NCBI GenBank assembly: GCA_030432175.1
Contig: JAUIHU010000316.1
Coordinates: 1-5,883 of the forward strand
Length of the DNA: 5,883 nt
Direction: 5' to 3'
Source: Verrucomicrobiia bacterium
GTDB lineage: Bacteria > Verrucomicrobiota > Verrucomicrobiia > Limisphaerales > JAUIHU01
The translations under genes were made by a program, and so were the position numbers. The notes under the pieces were generated by a model. The model was not told the origin of the DNA. It ran no database searches and worked only from the letters and a program-made list of their open reading frames with translations. The stretch's first letter is position 1; each line of letters opens with the position of its first letter. This document shows positions 1 through 5,883 of this stretch, one piece after another.

Positions 1-1
1 T

Positions 2-838
2 TTATTGTCCGTTGTGTAAGCTATCTTCTCTCAGATCTTCTGTGTCACTGTTGTTCAGATCGACCATTTCGTTTTGCTCCAGATCGTATCGTGGACGTTG
101 TCCATAAACGGTGACGTATTCCAGGATTCCGAAATCGAGTTCGCCGTCCTGATCATCATCCGGCGGATTCAATGCGCCATCATTTTCAAAAGGATCCAAA
201 ATGCCATTTCTGTTCGTATCTTCACCCAAAAGAACTTCCGTTGACGCGCCAGCCAGAAGGAATAATTCTTCCACGGATTCAAACGGAGCATTCTTTGCTT
301 CATAGGACGGTTCACGGAGCAGGTAGGTTTCGGACTCGGCGCCATTCTCTGACATTTCATCATCTTCATCCCGCCAGTCGATAATGGCCGCTGCGAGTTC
401 GACAGGCATATTCGGTAATTCCTGAAGCATTTCGAGCGTTGCGCTGTTCAGACTCAACTTGGCTGACTCATCAATTAATCCGAATACCGGTATGGTCGGA
501 CGTGTGTCTGCGGTATCTCTGCCAATTGCCCAGACCATGGCGTCTCCAACTAGCCACGGTTCGGTGCGTGAACTGATTTCACCAATCGGATCCAACGTAT
601 CAACCTGATTTGTCAAAGCTACCTTGACGTACCTTGCAACACCTTCGATCGCGCGATCCGCCTGAACCGAGGTCATTCTGTTTTCGGCAGACAAGTACTC
701 GAAAAACATCGAATGAGAAAAATACAAAGTCACCGTCACCAAACCGAAAACGATCCACAAAACCAGGATCAATACGCTGCCTTTTCGAGAAAAGTGCGAT
801 GGTTGATTGAAATCATTTTGGAGATGGATTGTATTCAT
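2..838 (-). CDS. gspK: Type II secretion minor pseudopilin GspK, possibly C-terminally short
   Basis: Largest minor pseudopilin, expected to cap the pseudopilus tip. The preferred ATG at 838 follows the gspJ stop by 13 nt and gives 278 residues with a 20-residue leader ending FSRKG. An ATG at 877 (291 residues) overlaps gspJ and has GGAGG directly against the start codon, too close for a normal ribosome site. Cleavage would be G20|S21, then VLILVLWIVFGLVTVTLYF; Glu at +5 is absent, as is normal for GspK. The family alpha-domain follows: FGLIDESAKLSLNSATLEML (119-138), AAAIIDWRDEDD (149-160), and NAPFESVEELFLLAG (183-197). Next come two Asp-rich loops, DTNRNGILDPFEND (207-220) and DDDQDGELD (227-235), like dockerin/EF-hand calcium loops. 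The stop (TAA) comes about seven residues after VDLNNSDTEDLRE (259-271), where related proteins continue, so a truncated or frameshifted end is possible. Confidence 0.87.
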   Translation of the reverse strand: MNTIHLQNDFNQPSHFSRKGSVLILVLWIVFGLVTVTLYFSHSMFFEYLSAENRMTSVQADRAIEGVARYVKVALTNQVDTLDPIGEISSRTEPWLVGDAMVWAIGRDTADTRPTIPVFGLIDESAKLSLNSATLEMLQELPNMPVELAAAIIDWRDEDDEMSENGAESETYLLREPSYEAKNAPFESVEELFLLAGASTEVLLGEDTNRNGILDPFENDGALNPPDDDQDGELDFGILEYVTVYGQRPRYDLEQNEMVDLNNSDTEDLREDSLHNGQ

Positions 839-851
839 CTGTTGGACTGGT

Positions 852-1685
852 TCAGAATTCTCCCGCCTCTTCCTCATCCTCCGAGAGGTCCTGTTTGTAT
901 TCGGTTAACACCGGAATGACCCATTCGGCTGGTTTCCTTGAACGAGCCAAAGTGGGACGGAGCTGTCCGTTGGGGCCCAACGGTTCGGCGTAAATGATGC
1001 GGATACGGACTGCGGTGGGGAGATTGGTGGATTGGGTTTCGGAATCCCAGGAGTCCTGCCAGGATTCGCCGTCGCAGAGTTGCACCTGAAAAGATTCCAC
1101 ATTTTCAAGCATAGGTTGGTAATCAAGTTGAGCGTCTGAGATCGCCAGGGGATTGGAAGTGACCAGCCGATACAAGGTTCTTCCAGTCTGTGTTGTAAGT
1201 TGATTGAGATTAATACTTTGATTTCCATTTCCAGACTGCATGGCGCTCAGCATGCCTGAGCTGTATGCAAGTGAGGCATCGTCCAGATAATACTCGACCT
1301 TTTGCAAATCAGACTGATTCCCTCCCTGCGCTGGGCGGCCTGTGGTTGAAATAATTTCCAGGCGATCGGACCGGGTCTGACTGCCTCCTGAAGATTCACT
1401 GTAAAGTTCGGAGGTCATGGCGCCTGGACCAAATATGATTCCCTGCAAATCCTGACGGAAGAATCGTTCTGCATATTCTTCGGGAATTCTTTGATCAATG
1501 CGGTCCTGAGTTTTTTCACGCAGCGAGAGCGCATTGTGAAAAACCATGTTCGTTGCCAACAACACCAATGAAAAAATGATTAGCCCGACCAACAATTCCA
1601 GCAAAGTAAAAGCAGTCAGGCGCGAACTTCGATCCGCTGCATACTTGCGCTGATTGTGATGTTGTAAATCAGGTTGAAATCTCAT
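852..1685 (-). CDS. gspJ: Type II secretion minor pseudopilin GspJ
   Basis: Minor pseudopilin and partner of GspI and GspK in the tip complex. The 277-residue precursor is long for the family (usually about 200). The leader of 25 residues is basic (QRKYAADRSSRLTA) and is followed by FTLLELLVGLIIFSLVLLATNMVF, with Glu at +5 (E30). The residue before the cleavage point is Ala, not the usual Gly. The pattern FRQDLQGII, then DRLEIISTTGRP, VEYYLDD and LYRLVTSNPLA matches the GspJ arrangement in which strands report D-x-L-x-F-like and Y-x-L-D-like motifs. A Gln/Asn/Ser-rich stretch occupies about residues 180-195. The C-terminus is strongly acidic (DLSEDEEEAGEF). The ATG at 1685 is 30 nt after the gspI stop and has no Shine-Dalgarno motif. 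It ends TGA 13 nt before the preferred gspK start, or overlaps the longer gspK start by 26 nt. Confidence 0.9.
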   Translation of the reverse strand: MRFQPDLQHHNQRKYAADRSSRLTAFTLLELLVGLIIFSLVLLATNMVFHNALSLREKTQDRIDQRIPEEYAERFFRQDLQGIIFGPGAMTSELYSESSGGSQTRSDRLEIISTTGRPAQGGNQSDLQKVEYYLDDASLAYSSGMLSAMQSGNGNQSINLNQLTTQTGRTLYRLVTSNPLAISDAQLDYQPMLENVESFQVQLCDGESWQDSWDSETQSTNLPTAVRIRIIYAEPLGPNGQLRPTLARSRKPAEWVIPVLTEYKQDLSEDEEEAGEF

Positions 1686-1715
1686 GGGTGTGTGAAACGA
1701 AAAGTCAAAGCAAGA

Positions 1716-2111
1716 TCATTCCTGCGAAACCAAGGTTGCCAGTCGAACCTGATAAGTCTGTCCCTGCGCCTGGTAAGTAGCAATGTAAATGACTTCCTGC
1801 ATGGTTCCATCAAACCATCCCAGTGTCTCTGTCTGCCATTGGTAATCCGGATAATCCGGAGCGAAAGTTCCCGCTGAGGATCCAGTCAGTAACTCACCGG
1901 TTGCGGCGCGTTCGTTCATCAGGTTGTTTAACAATCGCGTTGCTATCAGCTTGCGTTCAGCGACTACTGCGGAGCGGTTGGCCAAGGCCAGTCCTTGCAA
2001 GGCCACGGGAAGCACAATGGCTAAAAATAATAGCGCTGCGAGACTTTCCACGAGTGTGAATCCACTCCGACTTCCTGAACTGGAAACATATTGTTGACGA
2101 AATGTTTTCAC
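1716..2111 (-). CDS. gspI: Type II secretion minor pseudopilin GspI
   Basis: Minor pseudopilin that, with GspJ and GspK, forms the trimeric tip that starts pseudopilus assembly. The preferred start is a GTG at 2111, 10 nt after the gspH stop. It gives 131 residues with a 17-residue leader (ending GSRSG) and a mature size of 114, close to typical GspI. The alternative ATG at 2177 gives 153 residues, a 39-residue leader and a 56-nt overlap with gspH, which looks less natural. The cleavage site is G17|F18, then TLVESLAALLFLAIVLPVAL with Glu at +5 (E22). The family pattern follows: AxxKLIATRLLNNLMNERAATG, a Gly/Phe turn, YQWQTET, and a C-terminal strand YQVRLATLVSQE. An in-frame 9-bp tandem repeat encodes PDYPDY. 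It stops 30 nt before gspJ. Confidence 0.85.
   Translation of the reverse strand: MKTFRQQYVSSSGSRSGFTLVESLAALLFLAIVLPVALQGLALANRSAVVAERKLIATRLLNNLMNERAATGELLTGSSAGTFAPDYPDYQWQTETLGWFDGTMQEVIYIATYQAQGQTYQVRLATLVSQE
1843..1860. repeat. Perfect 9-bp tandem duplication inside gspI
   Basis: The unit taatccgga occurs twice back to back on the plus strand. Read on the coding strand it keeps the frame and encodes the doubled tripeptide Pro-Asp-Tyr. This could be a small slippage duplication in a loop of the pseudopilin. Confidence 0.6.
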
Positions 2112-2121
2112 AGGTTTGGTC

Positions 2122-2697
2122 TCAGCGAATCGGTTGAGAGGATGCGTTATATATGGGAGTGGTTCGCTGAATCTCATAAATGTCCTTGGTCGGAGAACGT
2201 GTCACCCAGATAAAGTCTTCGGTTGGATTCACCGAGCGAACAAACTGAATGGTTTGGGTCGAACCCGGGTCAATGGAACCATCGGGTAAAAATCGAATCA
2301 AATACCTGGCGGTTGCCTGGTCGATTTCGTTGGGATTGACTGCCATCATTATCTCGCTTTTTAGACTGTACAGCGCTCGAGGATCCAGCGTTTCCATACT
2401 GTCCTGGACCCCACGTTGCTGGAATGGGTTTTGAACAATAAATCCATAACGGCTGGCCTCCGGTTCGATCCAGATCGTAACAGGAAACCCGGAAGCAATG
2501 GCCTGACGCTGAGCATGCAAAGTGACTGCCTGAAACCGTCTCGCCTCTTCTGTGACGTAGCGACTCTGAAAGAAACGAGACAGGTTCGGCGCTGCCAATG
2601 CCAGGACTCCGGCCAGAAGAAACATCACCACAATCAGTTCCACTAAAGTGAAACCAGAACCATTTCGTTTTGCGTTGTGGCGCTGTGTCAGCTGCAT
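2122..2697 (-). CDS. gspH: Type II secretion minor pseudopilin GspH
   Basis: Minor pseudopilin placed in the pseudopilus tip complex. With the ATG at 2697 the precursor has 191 residues: a 15-residue leader rich in His/Lys/Arg ending NGSG, then FTLVELIVVMFLLAGVLALA, with Glu at +5 (E20) and one N-terminal helix (16-37). The soluble part has the beta-strand pattern of the GspH family, including HAQRQAIASG followed by VTIWIE, and IRFLPDGSIDPG (134-145), which matches the usual GspH F-x-P-x-G stretch. The start is uncertain: an in-frame ATG at 2736 and a TTG at 2754 would lengthen the leader to 28 or 34 residues. I chose 2697 because leader length then matches GspG and GspI. No Shine-Dalgarno motif decides it. 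It ends TGA 10 nt before the preferred gspI start. Confidence 0.87.
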   Translation of the reverse strand: MQLTQRHNAKRNGSGFTLVELIVVMFLLAGVLALAAPNLSRFFQSRYVTEEARRFQAVTLHAQRQAIASGFPVTIWIEPEASRYGFIVQNPFQQRGVQDSMETLDPRALYSLKSEIMMAVNPNEIDQATARYLIRFLPDGSIDPGSTQTIQFVRSVNPTEDFIWVTRSPTKDIYEIQRTTPIYNASSQPIR

Positions 2698-2759
2698 ACA
2701 TTTGGATTCTCTGAAAATTGGACAATCACTTGACATCCATATTGTGTTGTTCAATCACA

Positions 2760-3215
2760 CTACTGATTAGTCGCTTCCCAGTTAGTGATATCATCTCCGC
2801 CGCCTGCTTTTCCGTCGGGCCCCATGGACATCAGGTCATAACCATTTTGGTTATTCTTACCGGGGTAAGTGTAGACATAAGCATTGCCCCAGGGATCAGT
2901 CGGCACGCCTTTTTTCATGTAAGGACCTTTCCAGTCCTGAGCATTGTTGGGTTGGGTCACCAGCGCTGTCAGACCGTCGCTGGAGTTCGGATAAAATCCG
3001 TTGTCGATTTCAAAGGAATCCAGCGAGGTTTCGAGGTTGGCGATTTGTGTCTGAGCGGCGGTGATTTTTGCCTGCTGGGTCCGTCCGGCGAACTTGGGAA
3101 TCACAACAGCGGCGAGCGTTGCCAGAATGACCAGCACGAGCAGCATTTCCACCAGTGTAAAACCGGAACGCCTTTGGTTACGAATAGAGATATTTGATGT
3201 CAGCTTGAGTTTCAT
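2760..3215 (-). CDS. gspG: Type II secretion major pseudopilin GspG
   Basis: Main subunit of the periplasmic pseudopilus. It is made as an inner-membrane prepilin, cleaved and N-methylated by the prepilin peptidase. The 151-residue precursor has a basic 18-residue leader ending RRSG, then FTLVEMLLVLVILATLAAVVIP, so cleavage is G18|F19 with the conserved Glu at +5 (E23). The predicted mature protein has 133 residues. The globular part has the GspG hallmarks: FYPNSSDGLTAL (74-85), WKGPYM (95-100), DPWGNAYVY (107-115) and the calcium-binding loop region GPDGKAGGGDDITNW (132-146) with its Asp residues retained. The ATG at 3215 has no Shine-Dalgarno motif; the preceding bases are A-rich. It ends in TAG just before gspH. 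This is the best-conserved pseudopilin of the set and the identification is very secure. Confidence 0.96.
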   Translation of the reverse strand: MKLKLTSNISIRNQRRSGFTLVEMLLVLVILATLAAVVIPKFAGRTQQAKITAAQTQIANLETSLDSFEIDNGFYPNSSDGLTALVTQPNNAQDWKGPYMKKGVPTDPWGNAYVYTYPGKNNQNGYDLMSMGPDGKAGGGDDITNWEATNQ

Positions 3216-3236
3216 AGTTTTCGTTTTCTAGGTTTG

Positions 3237-3253
3237 GTTGAAGAAAGTTCAAC
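3237..3253 (-). repeat. Short inverted repeat in the gspF-gspG gap
   Basis: In the 58-nt gap between gspF and gspG the transcript strand reads GUUGAA, a 5-nt loop CUUUC, then UUCAAC, a perfect 6-bp hairpin. It is not followed by a U-tract, so it does not look like an intrinsic terminator. It could be an RNA-processing or stabilising element upstream of the major pseudopilin gene, which is needed in excess over gspE and gspF, but a 6-bp stem can also arise by chance. Confidence 0.35.
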
Positions 3254-3273
3254 AAGTGAATCGTTTCGTTTCT

Positions 3274-4503
3274 TTATTTAATATAATCCTGAATCGTAAA
3301 GATCGGAATCACCATCCCAATGAAAATGATCCCAATAAAACCGGCGATGAAAAACAACATCAACGGTTCCATCAAAGCGACCGAAGAACGCAGGCTTTGG
3401 TCCAGGTCGGATTCTGTGACGCCTGCGATTCGCATCAATTCTTCATCCAATCGACCGCTCTCTTCAGCGACGGTAATCATTTCCAATGTGGAACCAGCAA
3501 ACAATGTCCGACATTCACCGAGGCTGCGCGCCAATGAATCCCCTTTCTTCACTCGCTCCACCGAACTGGCAATGGCGTCCACGAGGATCTGATTTCCTAT
3601 AGATCTCCGAGCCACATTCAATCCGCTGATCAATGGCACACCTGCATGAAGCAGAGATCCAAGCATCCGACAGAAACGGGCCATCGCAAATTTGGCGGTG
3701 AGTGGTCCAACGACTGGCATCCGCAAAAGCGCATTCTCATACTTTCGTTTACCGACATCGCTCACCAACCAGGCGCGTCCAAAATAATAGGCGGCTCCGA
3801 TTCCAAGTAATACTATCCAACCGTAGGACTGACAAAACTCACTGATTCCTACAATCACTTGTGTCAGCCAGGGCAAGTCCGCTCCAAATCCTTCAAAGAG
3901 CGTTTTAAATCGCGGGATAAAGAAAACCATCAGAAACACCAAAACTGCAACCGCCAGAAACAGCAGCACCACTGGGTAAATCAAAGCCGCAGAAACCTTC
4001 CCTCGTAGTTCCTTGTCCCGCGCCTGAAAGTCGGCGATTTGCGCTAGCACGAGATCGAGAAACCCTCCAGCCTCTCCAGCTTCAACCATTGCCACGTATA
4101 CTTTTGGAAATGTTTCCGGGGACTGCGCCATAGCGTCAGCCAAAGCCATTCCATCCACGACTCGATCATGGATCTTTTGCCATTGTTCTTTGCTGGTTGG
4201 GTTAGAAGCTTCGCGAGTCAGTATCACCAGAGCGCGACTCAGCGGAACTCCGGCGGAGAGTAAGCTTGAAAGCAAACGAGTAAAATTTTCGAGTTCACGA
4301 AAGGAAACTTTGCTGCCACCCAGAGAAAATGATTTTGCTTTTGAAGCATTCCCGCTGCCATCAGCGCCTTCCTGAATCTGGATCGGTTTCAGTCCAAGCG
4401 CTTCCATATTTTTGAAAGCCTCAGAACGGTTGGATGCATCCAACGCGCCAGTGACAATTTTGCCGGTGGCTGTTTGAAGGGCTTTATACTGAAAATTTGC
4501 CAT
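3274..4503 (-). CDS. gspF: Type II secretion inner-membrane platform protein GspF
   Basis: Polytopic inner-membrane protein that couples the GspE ATPase to pseudopilin insertion. At 409 residues it is close to the usual family length of about 400. After an N-terminal segment (MANFQYKAL) and a Gly/Ser/Lys-rich linker (about 48-66), two T2SSF repeats follow, at about 74-197 and 276-398. Each carries the repeat signature: LLSAGVPLSRAL (80-91) and LLHAGVPLISGL (284-295), then VEAGEAGGFLD (140-150) and VAEESGRLDEEL (345-356). Three hydrophobic segments (about 174-195, 227-245 and 378-402) fit the three-helix topology. The ATG at 4503 has no Shine-Dalgarno motif in the preceding 20 nt. It sits between gspE and gspG, the classical order. 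PilC is the type IV pilus homologue; the neighbouring gspG-K set argues for the secretion version. Confidence 0.95.
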   Translation of the reverse strand: MANFQYKALQTATGKIVTGALDASNRSEAFKNMEALGLKPIQIQEGADGSGNASKAKSFSLGGSKVSFRELENFTRLLSSLLSAGVPLSRALVILTREASNPTSKEQWQKIHDRVVDGMALADAMAQSPETFPKVYVAMVEAGEAGGFLDLVLAQIADFQARDKELRGKVSAALIYPVVLLFLAVAVLVFLMVFFIPRFKTLFEGFGADLPWLTQVIVGISEFCQSYGWIVLLGIGAAYYFGRAWLVSDVGKRKYENALLRMPVVGPLTAKFAMARFCRMLGSLLHAGVPLISGLNVARRSIGNQILVDAIASSVERVKKGDSLARSLGECRTLFAGSTLEMITVAEESGRLDEELMRIAGVTESDLDQSLRSSVALMEPLMLFFIAGFIGIIFIGMVIPIFTIQDYIK

Positions 4504-4542
4504 GAACTGAATTGGGTAGTGATCCCTGCCTGTTTATCAAAA

Positions 4543-5883
4543 TTAAAACTCACCCGCGCTACCGTCGTCTTTCGTGACTCGCAACGCTTCATCGACTGTC
4601 GTGACTCCCTGTCGAACCCGACGAAGTCCGTCTTCAAAAAGCGTGTTCATTCCGTCAGCACGCGCCAGATCTTTGAGTTCCCCGCTGGAAGCGCCCTGCA
4701 ACAACTTCTGACGGACTTTCTGACTCATTCGCATCATTTCAAAAACAGCGCGTCGTCCATGATAACCGGTATTCCGGCATTCCCCACAACCGACTGCTTT
4801 ATAAAAAACCTCGGACTCCGGAATGTTCCATTGACGTTTAAACTCTAATGTTTTGACAGAATCGTCCGGTTGTTTGCAATGACTGCACAAGGCGCGAACC
4901 AAACGTTGCGCCAAAACTCCTTCGAGCGAAGACGCCACCAGGTAAGGTTCAATCCCCATGTCAATCAATCGCGTCAAAGCGCCGGGAGCGTCATTTGTGT
5001 GTAATGTTGAGAAAACCATGTGACCGGTGAGCGATGCCTGCACGGCAATACGAGCCGTTTCTTCATCTCGAATCTCACCTACAAGCACCACGTCCGGATC
5101 ATGACGCAGGATCGCTCGGAGTCCACGAGCAAAGGTCAAACCGGATTTATCGGAGACCTGGATCTGGTTGATCCCTTTGATCTGATATTCCACCGGATCT
5201 TCCACGGTGATGATCTTCCGGATCGAGTCGTTGATTTCACTAAGAGCTGTGTAAAGAGTGGTCGTTTTTCCACTTCCTGTTGGGCCGGTCACCAGAAAAA
5301 TCCCGTGCGGTTGCCCCAGAATCCAGCGGAACATTTTCAATTCTCTGTCCGCCAATCCCATTTGGTCCAGGCCAATGATCCCGGCGTCCTGTCGCAGCAA
5401 CCGCATCACCACCGCTTCACCGTGAAGCATCGGAATGATGGAAACACGCACATCGACTTCAGCGCCTTGAACTCTCAGTTTGATTCTTCCATCCTGAGGT
5501 AATCGTTTTTCAGCAATGTTCAGGTGACTGAGAATTTTGACCCGTGAAACAATGGCGGGTTGAAATCGTTTAATCTGAGCGGGGACCGGCGCTTCTTGAA
5601 GAGTTCCGTCAATTCGGTATCGGATTCGCAACTCATCCTCAAAAGGTTCCAGGTGAACGTCAGTTGCGCGAAGGTCAATAGCGTCCGCCAGAATCTGGTT
5701 CACAAACCGGATAATCGACGCATCCTCCGCCGCCTTATCCAAATCTCCATCATCTGCATCCTCATCATCCAGGACCTGAAAGTTGACGTCATCCTTCAGT
5801 GTATCCAGTGTATCCGCTCCGACCCCAAGCCGTTTTTTGATTTCACGCTGGATGGATTCCGACGGAGCCAGGATGGGTTTGAA
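4543..5883 (-). CDS. gspE: Type II secretion ATPase GspE (partial, N-terminus outside window)
   Basis: Cytoplasmic hexameric ATPase that drives pseudopilus assembly in type II secretion. The frame is open to the window edge, so the start lies beyond it; 446 residues are visible. A TTG at 5742-5740 is in frame but internal, since the family sequence continues upstream of it (KKRLGVGADTL, the end of the N-terminal domain), followed by a very acidic linker. Visible-residue positions: DVHLEP near 75-80, RYRIDG near 88-93, Walker A GPTGSGKT 200-207, Walker B/catalytic Glu in VLVGEIRD near 266-273, His box from HMVFSTLHTN near 288, and a zinc-type tetracysteine element (C333, C336, C366, C369). The tetracysteine element is typical of GspE/PilB-type assembly ATPases rather than PilT retraction ATPases. 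The stop is TAA, 39 nt before gspF. PilB of a type IV pilus is the nearest alternative; the downstream pseudopilin genes favour GspE. Confidence 0.95.
   Translation of the reverse strand, partial: FKPILAPSESIQREIKKRLGVGADTLDTLKDDVNFQVLDDEDADDGDLDKAAEDASIIRFVNQILADAIDLRATDVHLEPFEDELRIRYRIDGTLQEAPVPAQIKRFQPAIVSRVKILSHLNIAEKRLPQDGRIKLRVQGAEVDVRVSIIPMLHGEAVVMRLLRQDAGIIGLDQMGLADRELKMFRWILGQPHGIFLVTGPTGSGKTTTLYTALSEINDSIRKIITVEDPVEYQIKGINQIQVSDKSGLTFARGLRAILRHDPDVVLVGEIRDEETARIAVQASLTGHMVFSTLHTNDAPGALTRLIDMGIEPYLVASSLEGVLAQRLVRALCSHCKQPDDSVKTLEFKRQWNIPESEVFYKAVGCGECRNTGYHGRRAVFEMMRMSQKVRQKLLQGASSGELKDLARADGMNTLFEDGLRRVRQGVTTVDEALRVTKDDGSAGEF
5797..5815. repeat. Perfect 9-bp tandem duplication inside gspE
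   Basis: The unit cagtgtatc is repeated directly, with one further matching base. It is in frame and encodes the doubled tripeptide Asp-Thr-Leu at the junction between the N-terminal domain and the acidic linker of GspE. Probably a neutral small duplication. Confidence 0.6.

Noticed and set aside
2718..3197. 159-residue plus-strand open frame opposite gspG
   Set aside because: It lies almost entirely antisense to the highly conserved gspG, resembles no family I know, and has no ribosome site or neighbouring plus-strand gene. It is a shadow of the real coding strand.
3274..3300. TATATT near the end of gspF as a -10 box for a gspG promoter
   Set aside because: No acceptable -35 sequence at 16-18 nt spacing; the A/T-rich bases are explained by the terminal Tyr-Ile-Lys-stop codons of gspF.
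4504..4542. Possible regulatory hairpin in the gspE-gspF gap
   Set aside because: Only a GGG/CCC 3-bp pairing around a 7-nt loop is present, too weak to support.
4546..4557. Shared C-terminal residues AGEF in GspE and GspJ
   Set aside because: The last four residues match, but codons differ, the proteins are unrelated, and four residues are easily shared by chance.
5020..5502. 160-residue plus-strand open frame opposite gspE
   Set aside because: It is antisense to the ATPase core, including the Walker A region; its composition follows the reverse complement of conserved GspE codons, and there is no independent evidence for a gene.
5740..5742. TTG as the start of gspE
   Set aside because: The frame continues upstream to the window edge with recognisable GspE/PilB N-domain residues (GVGADTL), so the TTG is an internal Leu codon.
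1..5883. Type IV pilus assembly locus instead of type II secretion
   Set aside because: GspE/F resemble PilB/C, but the ordered set GspG with its calcium-loop region, GspH, GspI, GspJ and a GspK lacking Glu at +5 is specific to type II secretion.

Overview
The window holds a single minus-strand gene cluster encoding the inner-membrane motor and pseudopilus of a type II (general) secretion system. In transcription order, from high to low coordinates, the genes are gspE (5' end cut by the window edge), gspF, gspG, gspH, gspI, gspJ and gspK. All seven lie on the same strand. Gaps are short (10-62 nt with the starts chosen here), which fits one operon. No RNA gene, mobile element, CRISPR array or convincing plus-strand gene was seen.

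Layout: 5883-4543 is the GspE secretion ATPase (C-terminal 446 residues). 4503-3274 is the GspF platform protein. 3215-2760 is the major pseudopilin GspG. 2697-2122, 2111-1716, 1685-852 and 838-2 are the minor pseudopilins GspH, GspI, GspJ and GspK. GspE would power pseudopilus growth from the cytoplasm through GspF. GspG would form the filament, and GspI/J/K with GspH would form its priming tip. The outer-membrane secretin (GspD), GspC, GspL/GspM and the prepilin peptidase (GspO) are not in the window and must be encoded elsewhere if the system is complete.

Organism: a Gram-negative (diderm) bacterium, because T2SS is a diderm machine. By eye the base composition is roughly balanced. Three features make me lean to the Planctomycetota-Verrucomicrobiota group: starts without Shine-Dalgarno motifs, a GspK with an EF-hand/dockerin-like acidic insertion, and the overall flavour of the proteins. 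This is a low-confidence inference from memory.

I found no undescribed system. The points most worth a second look are in GspK, which has two calcium-loop-like Asp-rich motifs and a stop codon shortly after its second conserved Asn-rich motif begins, suggesting a short or broken C-terminus. Others are the general absence of Shine-Dalgarno sequences, a near-identical short motif just upstream of or across the gspG and gspI starts, a small hairpin before gspG, and Ala instead of Gly at the GspJ prepilin cleavage site.
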